Shown: piece after piece, positions 8,346 to 17,147 of the stretch
Layout: each line of letters opens with the position of its first letter
Position numbering within the stretch: position 1 is the stretch's first letter
Assembly (NCBI GenBank): GCA_007751475.1
Contig: CP036434.1
Location: 1,674,001-1,738,000 of the forward strand
Length of the DNA stretch: 64,000 bases
Direction of reading: 5' to 3'
Origin: Saltatorellus ferox
GTDB taxonomy: Bacteria; Planctomycetota; UBA1135; GCA-002686595
Position numbers and translations under genes: made by a program
Notes under the pieces: generated by a model
The model's database searches: none
Seen by the model: the letters and a program-made list of their open reading frames with translations, nothing else
What the model was told of the DNA's origin: nothing

Positions 8346-10682
8346 TCAGCGAGACAGGTTTTCGAACAGCCAGAGGGTCTTCGTGTGCCACCCGATCGAG
8401 ATCACGTCCAGATCACCGTCTCCGTCGATATCCACCGGGAGCGAGCCATCGTGGTGGTCGATCGCACCTCTGCCGTCGTCGGCGACGTGCTCGACGAAGC
8501 GTGCGCCCCGGTCCACGTTTTCGAAGATCAGCAGCCGATTACGCTCCGCGCGGTGCTCGCCCACGACCACGTCGATGTCGCCGTCCGCGTCCATGTCCGC
8601 CGTGTGCATGCTGTAGACCTCGCCCGGAACCTCTGCGATTCGGTGGCGAGTCCAGGGCTGCGTCGGATCCGCGGGCGCCGCGTACCAGAGGAGGTCCGTC
8701 GCGCCCTCGAACCCGACGACCGCATCGAGGCGTCCGTCGCCGTCGATGTCGGCCAGGCTACAGCGATCGCTGGCGGGCACTCCCTTGGGTGCGTTCCTGG
8801 TGGGAGCGAGGTCCCCTATCCCGTCGAGAATGTGGGGGATCGGTGCATCCCCTCCGAGTTCGAGCCACTGCGTCCCGAGCAGCAGATCGATGTCGCCGTC
8901 CCCGTCCATGTCGCCGGTGGCCAGGTCCTCGGCGAGGGAGTGCTCCGAGAAGGTGAACGCCGTCCAGGTCTCCTCGGTCGGTCGCTCGGGAATGCGCAGC
9001 CCCGTCAAGCCCTTGCCGCGGTCGTGCCAGCTCAGGACGACCGTGCGGCCGCCCGATCCCCCGAGCCATGCGCGTCCCTGGACGAAATCGCCCCAGCCAC
9101 TCGCGTCGATGTTGGTGTAGGCCTGAAACTCGCCACGCCCGTCGCCCCTGGCCCAGGCGAAGGAACGATTGGAAGCCGAACCCTTGCCCTGGGTTCCAAG
9201 TACGTCCACGTGCCCGTCGCCGTCCAGGTCCCGGACCAGCGCGGTCTGTCCCAGTGGCGCTGGCAGCGCCCGAGCCTCCCAGTCCTTGCTGGCCTCACCC
9301 GGGTTGACGTACCAGTGCCCACCGGCGACGACATCCATATCCCCGTCGCCATCGAGGTCGGCCGCGTCCACGAACATCGCGCGCTCCGGGAGGTCTGCCT
9401 CGATGCGGAGACGCTTCCACGCGTCCAGTCCCATGGGCTTCCGGCGGTTCTCGAAGACGCGCACGGGGGCGTCGGTCCATGAGTGGGCGCTCGCGATGTC
9501 CATATCCCCGTCGCCGTCGATGTCGACGAGCTGTGCCTTGTACGTAGGGAACGGGGCGAGCAGGTGCCGCCGGAAGGCGCGCGCCCCGCCTTCGTTCTCC
9601 AGCATCAGCAGCTCCGGCTTCTCCGCGTGCTTGCTCATGCCAGCGATCAGGTCGAGATCGCCATCTCCGTCGTGGTCAGCCGCGCCGAAGCTGTGGCAGC
9701 AGTCCACGACGAGGAGTTCATGGCGCTCCCATCCTGCGGCACCCCGCATCGGATCGACGTTGCGGTACCAGGTGACCGGCACGCCATGCTTCTCGGGCTG
9801 GGCGACCGCGATGTCCTTTTGACCATCGCCGTCCAGATCGGCGACCAGTGGCAGCGACGCAAAATCCATCCAGCTGCCCGTCGCGTCCTGGAACCACTGC
9901 GGGTCGTAGATGAACTCGTCGAACGCGTCACTCCACGGATCGGATGGCGTCCGCCACCAGTACCCGTTCAGCACGAGGTCCATGTCTCCGTCTCCGTCGA
10001 GGTCACCGAGCGCGAGGCCCTCGCGCGGCTTACACGGCATGGAACGCGACCGAAAGGCTCCGTCTTCGAGCCTGGAGTAGATCGCCACGACGTTGAGCGT
10101 CCGCACCACGACGTCGAGCACCCCGTCGCCATCCAGGTCGTGGACCTTGAGGTCCTTCACCTCGCCCTTCGGATCCACCGTTCCGAGCATGTGTTCGGTC
10201 CATGCCCCCGTGCCGTCTCCACCGGGGTGCTCGTACCACGCGAGCTTGCCGAGCGAGTGAGTCCCCACCGGCGCGACCAGATCCAGATCGCCATCGCCAT
10301 CCAGGTCGCCCGAACCCAGCTCGTCCCCGTAGTAGCGGGCCTTCCCCACGAGAGTGGAGGTGCGGCCGCCGTCGCCGAGCCAGCGCAGTTCACCCGGCAC
10401 TTCGCCGACGCCCCAGGTCTGGACGACCAGATCCGCGCGGCCGTCCGCGTCGATGTCGCAGGGGAGCACGCGTCCGCCGATCTCCTCGGACCAGACCTGG
10501 ATCGGGGTTTCGGTCGAGGGCGAGGTCCCAATCGGCGCAGGGGCTGCGGTCGTGGTCTCGCCGGCTTCCTGCGAGTCAAGCCGGCTGCTGGCTGCGGCAC
10601 CCAGTCCGATCAGCGATATCACCACGAGGGCAGAACGCAGCGCTGCGCCCTGCCGGTGCGCTCTTCGGTTGACGTCGTCCAT
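8346..10682 (-). CDS. Membrane-anchored or secreted FG-GAP/VCBS repeat protein
   Basis: A protein of 778 residues, almost entirely repeats of the type DLDGDGDLDLV, repeated a dozen or more times, which fold as an FG-GAP/VCBS beta-propeller with calcium in the DxDGDG loops. The N-terminus (about residues 15-33, ALRSALVVISLIGLGAAA) is a signal peptide or uncleaved anchor. Between the repeats are segments naming a bulky hydrophobic blade (LAWYEHPGG, WYRNVDP) common in this family. The gene converges on the preceding FG-GAP gene with 183 bp between stops. Likely an extracellular structural or adhesive protein; no catalytic domain is seen. Confidence 0.85.
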   Translation of the reverse strand: MDDVNRRAHRQGAALRSALVVISLIGLGAAASSRLDSQEAGETTTAAPAPIGTSPSTETPIQVWSEEIGGRVLPCDIDADGRADLVVQTWGVGEVPGELRWLGDGGRTSTLVGKARYYGDELGSGDLDGDGDLDLVAPVGTHSLGKLAWYEHPGGDGTGAWTEHMLGTVDPKGEVKDLKVHDLDGDGVLDVVVRTLNVVAIYSRLEDGAFRSRSMPCKPREGLALGDLDGDGDMDLVLNGYWWRTPSDPWSDAFDEFIYDPQWFQDATGSWMDFASLPLVADLDGDGQKDIAVAQPEKHGVPVTWYRNVDPMRGAAGWERHELLVVDCCHSFGAADHDGDGDLDLIAGMSKHAEKPELLMLENEGGARAFRRHLLAPFPTYKAQLVDIDGDGDMDIASAHSWTDAPVRVFENRRKPMGLDAWKRLRIEADLPERAMFVDAADLDGDGDMDVVAGGHWYVNPGEASKDWEARALPAPLGQTALVRDLDGDGHVDVLGTQGKGSASNRSFAWARGDGRGEFQAYTNIDASGWGDFVQGRAWLGGSGGRTVVLSWHDRGKGLTGLRIPERPTEETWTAFTFSEHSLAEDLATGDMDGDGDIDLLLGTQWLELGGDAPIPHILDGIGDLAPTRNAPKGVPASDRCSLADIDGDGRLDAVVGFEGATDLLWYAAPADPTQPWTRHRIAEVPGEVYSMHTADMDADGDIDVVVGEHRAERNRLLIFENVDRGARFVEHVADDGRGAIDHHDGSLPVDIDGDGDLDVISIGWHTKTLWLFENLSR

Positions 10683-11089
10683 GGCTCTCTCATCGTCCGT
10701 TCAGCGGCTCGACAAGGCCAACGTTTGGTCCCAAACCTGCCCGCCAGAGGCTCACGCTCTCTCCATCGTCGCTGGAACGTCACCGAGAGGCCTGGGTCTT
10801 GAACCTTTATCCATGGAGGGCTCTCACAGCGTGAGCAAGATTCCAGATTGCTCTTCGTTCGTCGTCCCTGGCGCATCTGCTCACGCGGATGCGCCAAGGA
10901 CCTGAGCCACTCTTGCCCGGGCCTCTAGTGGTGTGATCCAAAAGTTCGCCCCATTTCTTCGGCTCCCTTTCGCGCTTCAGCTGCGTTGCCGAACCTTGGG
11001 CGGAACTACTGCTACGCACTGCGGTTCGGACGCCTTGCTACGAAACGAAACAGACTGAAACGATTACGACGAACTTCTGATTCAGGGCG
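10683..11089. other. Intergenic region upstream of the FG-GAP gene, with most of MITE-like element B
   Basis: About 400 bases. The first 240 show no gene and no strong promoter. The remainder is the element described at 10926-11092. Confidence 0.6.
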
Positions 11090-11092
11090 CTA
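10926..11092. mobile_element. MITE-like element B, diverged inverted copy of element A
   Basis: Read on the minus strand, this element is nearly identical to element A over about 110 bases (GCCCTGAATCAGAAGTTCG, the CTGTTTCGTTTCGTAGCAAG core and CCAAGGTTCGGCAACGCAG). The distal terminal repeat has diverged (TGATCCAAAAGTTCG instead of GAATCAGAAGTTCG). Both ends lie in CTAG (10925-10928 and 11090-11093). It carries no gene. Its right edge abuts the stop codon of the adjacent minus-strand gene. Confidence 0.72.
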
Positions 11093-11521
11093 GCGCCGAC
11101 GGACCTCGACCACCTGGCCTTCCTTCGAGCGGACCGTGACCTGGTCGCCCACTTTCAGGTTGCCCGCGAGCGCTCGATCCTCGGCGGTGATGGGAAGCGT
11201 CCGCTGCGTTCCGCCTTCGTACGCCAGTGTCATGGTTCCCTGCGGAACGGACACGGAGACCACCCTTGCCAGAACGGTATCGAAGTCGTCGTCGCTGAAC
11301 TCCTCCGCGACCGCGCCAGCGGCCTGGTTCACGGACCTGGCGGCGCCTCGCGTCGCCGATCCGAGGCTCTTCATGTCCTCCTTGAACTCGGTCCGGTCGA
11401 TCCGAACCCGGAACGCCGAGGAACCGGTGTCCGATTCCGACGCGAAGCTGACCCAGCCGCTGAAGTAACCAATGGTGAGCGTGATAAGAGCGAGGAAGAC
11501 GATGATTCCGAGGGCGCGCAT
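11090..11521 (-). CDS. Small membrane-anchored protein of unknown function
   Basis: A protein of 143 residues from the ATG at 11521, chosen because it begins a transmembrane helix (MRALGIIVFLALITLTIGYF). The longer open frame runs backwards through the divergent promoter region and is not convincing. After the anchor there is a short helical linker (EFKEDMKSLGSATRGAARSV). The C-terminal half is a small beta-rich domain (VLARVVSVSVPQGTMTLAY, then LKVGDQVTVRSKEGQVVEVR), like an OB or SH3-like barrel. I do not recognise the family. The TAG stop sits on the boundary of repeat element B. Confidence 0.65.
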   Translation of the reverse strand: MRALGIIVFLALITLTIGYFSGWVSFASESDTGSSAFRVRIDRTEFKEDMKSLGSATRGAARSVNQAAGAVAEEFSDDDFDTVLARVVSVSVPQGTMTLAYEGGTQRTLPITAEDRALAGNLKVGDQVTVRSKEGQVVEVRRR

Positions 11522-11792
11522 GGTGCTTGGACGAAGGATGTTGGGGGCGTGGTAGGTGGCGCGACATCGCGCTCGGGCGGCAGCATTTCGTGGCCAGATA
11601 ACAGCGTGCCCACGCATCGATAAAATGGGCTTCAGGCGCCCAGGGGGGCCGGCTCTGTAGGGGTCTTCTCGGCGGTGATCTGTCGCGGACTCGCCGCGAC
11701 CTCCTCGCGGGGGGATGTGATAAACTGTCGCCCCTACGCTTCGCTCGCCAGCAGCAGGGGCTGACCGTTCACCGCCGCACCCAGAGATCTTC
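11522..11792. promoter_or_regulatory. Divergent promoter region of the small membrane gene and the SulP gene
   Basis: 271 bases between divergent starts. TGTGATAAACT at 11716-11726 resembles an extended -10 element about 70 bases upstream of the SulP start. No convincing -35 box or operator was found. Confidence 0.3.
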
Positions 11793-14093
11793 ATGCCCAT
11801 GACCGATGTCAAGATGTTCGCTCCCGCGAACGTCTTCCGAGACGGCCTGTCCGGCCTGGTCGTTTTCCTCGTCGCTCTGCCCCTTTGCCTCGGCGTCGCC
11901 GTGGCCTCGGGCGCGGATCCCTTCACCGGCTTGCTCGCAGGGATCGTCGGCGGGCTCGTCGTGGGAATTTTGAGTGGGTCCCATACAAGCGTGAGCGGAC
12001 CCGCAGCCGGCTTGACTGCGGTGGTGGCCACCGAGATCGGGGCCCTGGGCACCTACGAGGCGTTCCTCGCCGCCGTGGTGCTGGCCGGCATCCTCCAGCT
12101 CGGCCTCGGCGTCATCAAAGCGGGCTTTCTCGCGGAGTACTTTCCGACCAGCGTGATCAAGGGGCTCCTGGCGGCGATCGGCGTCATCCTCATTCTCAAG
12201 CAGATCCCGCACCTCTTCGGTCACGACACGGACATCGAGGGGGAGATGTCCTTCAACCAGCCCGACAACGAGAACACGTTCACGGAGCTCTGGGCGACTC
12301 TCACCGACCTGCACGCGGGCGCGATGGCCGTCGGTCTCGTCTCCCTGGTCATTCTCTTTTTCTGGCATCGCTGGAAGTGGGCCAGCCGCGTCGGCATGCC
12401 CGCAGCGCTGTTCGTGGTGATCCTCGGCGTGGTCGCGACGCTGCTCCTCCGCAAGCTGGGGGGCGAGTGGATGATCGGAAAGTCGCATCTCGTGGAAGTT
12501 CCGCGGGCTGGCTCGGCCGCTGAATTTGCGAGCTTCCTGCACTTCCCCGACTGGGGCATTCTTTCGTCCCCACGCGTCTATCGCAGCGCTCTGACGATCG
12601 GTCTCGTCGCGACCCTGGAGACTCTCCTCAACCTGGAGGCCGTCGATCGAATCGACCCGAAGAGGCGCATCTCTCCGCCGAACCGCGAGCTCCTCGCCCA
12701 GGGCGCAGGCAACATCGCCTCGGGCATGATCGGCGGCCTGCCGGTGACGAGCGTCATCGTCCGGAGTTCCGTCAACATTCAGACGGGCAACGTCACCAAG
12801 CTCTCGACGATCTTCCACGGCGCGCTGCTGCTGCTCTGCGTCGGGTTCATCCCGCACATCCTCAATCTCATCCCGCTCGCCAGCCTCGCCGCGATTCTCA
12901 TCTACACCGGCTACAAGCTCGCGGCGCCGAAGCTGATGAAAGAGATGTGGGCCCGCGGGCGCACTCAGTTCCTGCCGTTCGTGGTCACCGTCCTGGCGAT
13001 CGTGCTCACGGACCTCTTGATCGGCATCATCATCGGGCTCGGGACGGCTCTCGCGTTCATTCTGTACAGCAACCTGCGCGCGCCTGTTCGGACCGTCCGG
13101 GAGGAGCACATCGGCGGCGACGTGATCCGGATCGAGCTCGGGAACCAGGTCAGCTTTCTCAACAAGGCCTCACTCGGCGAAACGCTCCTCTCCCTCAAGC
13201 GAGGCGACCAGGTGCTCTTCGACGCCCGAGCGACCGACTACATGGATCCGGACGTCGAGGACATGCTGCTGGAGTTCGATCGGGTGACCGGACCGGCGCG
13301 GGGCATCGACGTGAGCCTGCTCGGTTTCCGCGGTAGCGAGGCCCTCTCGGACAAGATTCGCTTCGTCGACACGAGTACGTCGGAGGTCCAGAAAGAACTC
13401 TCGCCCGAGGACGTCCTTCGGCTCCTACACGCCGGCAACGAGCGATTCCGAACGGGCAAGCGTCTCTCGCGCGACTTCGGTCGCCAGAAGGATGCGACGG
13501 CGGACGGGCAATTCCCCCTGGCCGTTCTTCTGAGCTGCATCGACTCCCGCACTCCCGCCGAGCTGGTCTTCGACCTCGGTCTCGGCGACATCTTCTCCGT
13601 GCGCATCGCCGGAAATGTCGCGAAGGAGAAGGTGTTCGGCAGCATCGAATACAGCTGCGCGGTCGCGGGAGCCAAGCTCGTCGTCGTCATGGGTCACACC
13701 CGTTGCGGTGCTGTGACGTCCTCGGTCAAGCTCTTCGAGGCGGATAAGTCCGCGCTCGAGGCGACCGGCTGCGGGAACCTGGACGCGCTCGTGCGGAACA
13801 TCCAGCGCTCCGTTCACAAAGAAGACTTCCCGGACCACGAGCTTTCCGGTGAAGAACTCTCGGAGCTCGCGGACCGGGTGGCCCGCAGGAACGTCCTGGC
13901 GACGCTTCAGGCGATTCGAGAGCAGAGCGATGTGTTGAGGGGCCTCAGCAACCGACACGAGATCTTGCTCTGCGGCGCCATGTACGACGTCAAGGGCGGC
14001 GGCGTGGAGTTCTTCGACGAGGCCGGCCAGCCGCTGGACCTGACGGAGCCGGAAGCCGCCGCTCCGAAGAAAGCGCTCCCCGGAGCGGTCTGA
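11793..14093 (+). CDS. SulP-family anion (probably bicarbonate) transporter fused to a beta-carbonic anhydrase
   Basis: A protein of 766 residues. Residues about 15-420 are a SulP transporter with many membrane helices and the N-terminal signature region (PLCLGVAVASGADPFTGLLA, SGSHTSVSGPAAGLT). A STAS-like domain follows at about 430-520. The C-terminal third (about 525-750) is a beta-carbonic anhydrase: CIDSR near residue 581 gives the first zinc cysteine and the Asp-Arg dyad, and GHTRCG near 632 gives the zinc His and second Cys. SulP-CA fusions are known in aquatic bacteria. By analogy with BicA this would import bicarbonate and interconvert it with CO2 at the inner face of the membrane. 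Sulfate or another anion as substrate cannot be excluded. Confidence 0.9.
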   Translation: MPMTDVKMFAPANVFRDGLSGLVVFLVALPLCLGVAVASGADPFTGLLAGIVGGLVVGILSGSHTSVSGPAAGLTAVVATEIGALGTYEAFLAAVVLAGILQLGLGVIKAGFLAEYFPTSVIKGLLAAIGVILILKQIPHLFGHDTDIEGEMSFNQPDNENTFTELWATLTDLHAGAMAVGLVSLVILFFWHRWKWASRVGMPAALFVVILGVVATLLLRKLGGEWMIGKSHLVEVPRAGSAAEFASFLHFPDWGILSSPRVYRSALTIGLVATLETLLNLEAVDRIDPKRRISPPNRELLAQGAGNIASGMIGGLPVTSVIVRSSVNIQTGNVTKLSTIFHGALLLLCVGFIPHILNLIPLASLAAILIYTGYKLAAPKLMKEMWARGRTQFLPFVVTVLAIVLTDLLIGIIIGLGTALAFILYSNLRAPVRTVREEHIGGDVIRIELGNQVSFLNKASLGETLLSLKRGDQVLFDARATDYMDPDVEDMLLEFDRVTGPARGIDVSLLGFRGSEALSDKIRFVDTSTSEVQKELSPEDVLRLLHAGNERFRTGKRLSRDFGRQKDATADGQFPLAVLLSCIDSRTPAELVFDLGLGDIFSVRIAGNVAKEKVFGSIEYSCAVAGAKLVVVMGHTRCGAVTSSVKLFEADKSALEATGCGNLDALVRNIQRSVHKEDFPDHELSGEELSELADRVARRNVLATLQAIREQSDVLRGLSNRHEILLCGAMYDVKGGGVEFFDEAGQPLDLTEPEAAAPKKALPGAV

Positions 14094-14107
14094 CCTTCAG
14101 CCAACGG

Positions 14108-16936
14108 TCAATCGATCACGCTGGTGGCATCGCCTCGGACGATGCCATCGGCGTCGATCCAGGAGTCCAGCACGCGGCCGTTCGTCGGGTCCGTGAGCAT
14201 CTGGAGCAGCGTCATGCCCATGGGCCCGGCCATCGTCGGATCCGTCGCGCCGTCCCGAAGGTTCGGGGTGGGCGTGGAGTCGTACAGCGCGTGGTTGCTC
14301 GAAGCGTTCGAAACGCCGTTCTCCGAGACGACCCGGTCCAGGTTGAGCGCCGACCGGTTGGGATCGTACGTCGTGGCCGGTGCGGCGCCGCCCGCACCCG
14401 CGCGGTTCGCATCGTTGTCGAGCGGGTTCACCGGAGCCCCTTGACCATCGAACAGGAAGAGCCCGCTGCCGAGTCCCGCCACCTGGTGGACGAAGAACGG
14501 CGAGTCGATCTGGTTGCCCGGGTTGCTGCCGATGTGATCCCGCAGGAGGTTGTAGTCGAGGCTCGCGAAGTCGCCCGTCTGCATCGCCGTGCGGAAGGCC
14601 GCGTACTCGGTGCCGTAGGTGGCGATCGAGTGGTCGGTCAGGTGGCACGAGACGCAGTAGCGCGGCCCCTCGTCCTCGGCGGTCACGCGCCCGCGGATGG
14701 AGTGAGCCATCATCGCGTTGTGGCTCATGGCCGGAAGGTCCGCGAGCGCCGGGTTCTTACCGCCGCCGTTCCGGTCCGAAAAGCTGAAGACCTCGCTGAG
14801 GTTGTTCTGGCGGTCCTTGTAGGAGAAGAACATCTTCGTGTTCGCCGCCGTCTGGGTGATCTTGTTCCCCGAGTTCACCCCGAGCTGGAAGAAGACCGGT
14901 GACTGGTACACGAAGAGGGCGTCGTCCTCGCGGAAGACGATGCGCTCGCCCGTGATGTTGCTGAAGTTGTTGCCCGTGTTGTACTCGCCGACGAGGTGGC
15001 AGCCCATGCAGGTGTTCGTCCAGGCCGAGTGGCAGGACGCGCAGTCCATGTTGTCACCGTGCTTGAAGCCCGTCGGGTTGTCGTTCGTCTGAACGGGGCC
15101 GATGCCGGTGGCTGCGTTGCCGTCGGCGCGGCCCATCGCGAAGCTCGCGCGCTGGCTGTAGAGAGGCTCACCCGTCGTCGGGTGGACCTTGCCGGTATCC
15201 ACCACGATATCGCGGGTCTGGGACAGGTAGTGGACCTCGCCGTCGAGGCGACTCTTCAGCCAGTAGTTCCCGTTCGCGTCCTTCGTAACGTGGCGCAGGG
15301 GCAGGCCCTTGCTGTCGACGCCGACTTCGGCGGCCGCGCCGCTGTAGGTCGTGCCCGTCACGGTCGTGGCGTAGGCCTCTGAGCTGCCGTGGCAGTCCTC
15401 GCACTTGATCGAGACCGCCTGCTCCATCCGGGAGAGGAGCGGCTGTGATCCAGCGGTGACGTCGCCGCCGTGCATGTCGTGGCTACCGTGGCAGTCGATG
15501 CAGCCCATCCCCGCCTCGTGATGCACGTCGGCGGGCGTGTCGTCGCGCCCGTCGCCGTCGTAGTCCTCGAACGCGAGGTACTGGTTGCGGTTGCGACCGT
15601 TGAACTCGCGGTTCCCCAGTTCGGGATCGAAGAGGCGGGTGTCGTTGCTGGTGTTCTGGTAGCTGACGGGCTGGGCCGGATACTGCTGGCCTCGGCGCAC
15701 GTCCTGGTTCTGATCCAGGCGAATGCCCCAGTACTGCATCACGGTTCGGTTCGAGCCCTGGTGGCAGCCCGCACAGGTGTGGTCGTCGATGCCCTTGACC
15801 ACGGTGCCGTTCGCGGTCGTCTTCGCCACGCTCATGATCTGGTGGCTTCGGACGTGGGGGCGCTCGGGTTCGTCGATGTCGTCGGGGTCGAGGGGCTCGA
15901 ACTTGTTCACGTTCGGGTCGCTCGTCCCGGCGCGCCCGCCGAGGCTGTAGGGCATGTGGCACGAGGTGCAGCCCGAAGAACGATAGTCGCCGGTCCGGTT
16001 GTTCGCGCCTGCGCTGCCGAGGTGGCAATCGCCGCAGGTGAAGGCGACCTGCTCGTGGTACAGGTTCGCGAGCGCAGAGTTCGCCACGACGGTGCCGTCC
16101 GCGTTCTGGTCGTCGAGCAGCTCGGCGATCAGATAGTCGTCGTTGTTGAAGATCGCGTCAGGGTTCGTGTTGTTCCGGGCGCTGAAGACCGGGTACTCGA
16201 CCATCCGGCTGACGGCGCCGAACGGAGCGCCGACCGCGTTGAACGCGAGGTCCGTCGCGACGCGGAAGGCCATATCGGACGCGGTGTTGTCGTAGAGCCC
16301 ATCGCTCTCCGCCACGCGCGTCGGCTGGCCGATGGCGTACAGGGCGCCGGAGAGGACGCCCGCCGAGGTGGCGAGCAGGCTCTTCTCCGTACACTCGGCG
16401 TGGCTGACGTGGCACTCGCCGCAGGACTTGCCCATGGTGACGACGCGCAGGTCGCCGGGGTTCACGAACTGCAGGTAGTCGAGCGCCGTGTAGGTCTGGC
16501 CACCGACCTCATAGTCGGGCAGCTTGTCGAGTCCGGTGAGCGTGAGCTTGTTGAAGAACGCGAACGCATTGGTTTCGCGGAACGCGCGATCGCCGATCTC
16601 GGGCGGCGAGGGCACGTGGGCTTCGGCCACGGTTTCGCCCAGCGGGTTCCCGCCGTGACAGGTCGTGCAAAGGAGGTTGTCCGCGCCCTCGAACGGGTGG
16701 GGGTTCTCGAGCCCTGGGCCCGCGTAGTCGTGGTTCGGCGACCCGTTGTGACAGGTCATGCAGGTCTCTGCCGAGCCGTTGCTGAGGCTCTCCGTCTCGC
16801 CCGCAGAGCATCCCCCGAGTGCCAGGGCCAGGAAACCGGCGGCGACTGCGCTCACGTGGCGCCACGCCCGTCCGTAGGTCTTCTGCTGGCCCTTTTCGCT
16901 CCAGCTACACTTCTCGCGACCCGATTCCAACATCAT
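14108..16936 (-). CDS. 11-haem c-type cytochrome lipoprotein
   Basis: A protein of about 942 residues with 11 CxxCH haem-binding motifs: CMTCH, CTTCH, CGECH, CGDCH, CTSCH, CAGCH, CIDCH, CEDCH, CASCH, CMGCH and CVSCH. The N-terminus has a hydrophobic stretch ending in a lipobox (LALALGGC), so it is an exported lipoprotein. The ATG at 16936 (or 16933) is used; the open frame also allows a TTG at 16942. Long stretches between haem pairs suggest sizeable additional domains. It would carry electrons in the periplasm or at the outer surface. It converges on the SulP gene, with only 14 bp between stops, and lies 4.6 kb from the cytochrome operon at 21536-28466. No known oxidoreductase active-site motif was identified. 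Confidence 0.88.
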   Translation of the reverse strand: MMLESGREKCSWSEKGQQKTYGRAWRHVSAVAAGFLALALGGCSAGETESLSNGSAETCMTCHNGSPNHDYAGPGLENPHPFEGADNLLCTTCHGGNPLGETVAEAHVPSPPEIGDRAFRETNAFAFFNKLTLTGLDKLPDYEVGGQTYTALDYLQFVNPGDLRVVTMGKSCGECHVSHAECTEKSLLATSAGVLSGALYAIGQPTRVAESDGLYDNTASDMAFRVATDLAFNAVGAPFGAVSRMVEYPVFSARNNTNPDAIFNNDDYLIAELLDDQNADGTVVANSALANLYHEQVAFTCGDCHLGSAGANNRTGDYRSSGCTSCHMPYSLGGRAGTSDPNVNKFEPLDPDDIDEPERPHVRSHQIMSVAKTTANGTVVKGIDDHTCAGCHQGSNRTVMQYWGIRLDQNQDVRRGQQYPAQPVSYQNTSNDTRLFDPELGNREFNGRNRNQYLAFEDYDGDGRDDTPADVHHEAGMGCIDCHGSHDMHGGDVTAGSQPLLSRMEQAVSIKCEDCHGSSEAYATTVTGTTYSGAAAEVGVDSKGLPLRHVTKDANGNYWLKSRLDGEVHYLSQTRDIVVDTGKVHPTTGEPLYSQRASFAMGRADGNAATGIGPVQTNDNPTGFKHGDNMDCASCHSAWTNTCMGCHLVGEYNTGNNFSNITGERIVFREDDALFVYQSPVFFQLGVNSGNKITQTAANTKMFFSYKDRQNNLSEVFSFSDRNGGGKNPALADLPAMSHNAMMAHSIRGRVTAEDEGPRYCVSCHLTDHSIATYGTEYAAFRTAMQTGDFASLDYNLLRDHIGSNPGNQIDSPFFVHQVAGLGSGLFLFDGQGAPVNPLDNDANRAGAGGAAPATTYDPNRSALNLDRVVSENGVSNASSNHALYDSTPTPNLRDGATDPTMAGPMGMTLLQMLTDPTNGRVLDSWIDADGIVRGDATSVID

Positions 16937-17063
16937 GTGCAAACGCTCCTCTGCCCCCCGGTAGCGGTAGACACAGAAGTGTCAGTGGCCCCGCCGAGGG
17001 CCAGCTACCGCGCGAGAGGGTCCTTCGGAAAGAATTGCCGGTTCGCTCAATAGGTAGTTGTCA

Positions 17064-17088
17064 CCATTTGCCGTTGTGCCCCAAATGG
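17064..17088. promoter_or_regulatory. Inverted repeat CCATTTG-N11-CAAATGG in a divergent intergenic region
   Basis: A perfect 7-bp dyad lies between the divergent cytochrome gene (start 16936) and the secreted-protein gene (start 17148). It could be an operator, but a chance dyad of this length is possible. Confidence 0.25.
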
Positions 17089-17147
17089 AGGGGCGGAAGC
17101 GGTACCGCTGCCCCACGCTGAACCCATCACTCCCTCGCCCCGAACCC

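Noticed and set aside
11522..12052. Long N-terminal extension of the small membrane gene ending at 11090.
   Set aside because: It reads antisense into the SulP gene start and lacks any domain; the ATG at 11521 directly precedes a membrane helix.
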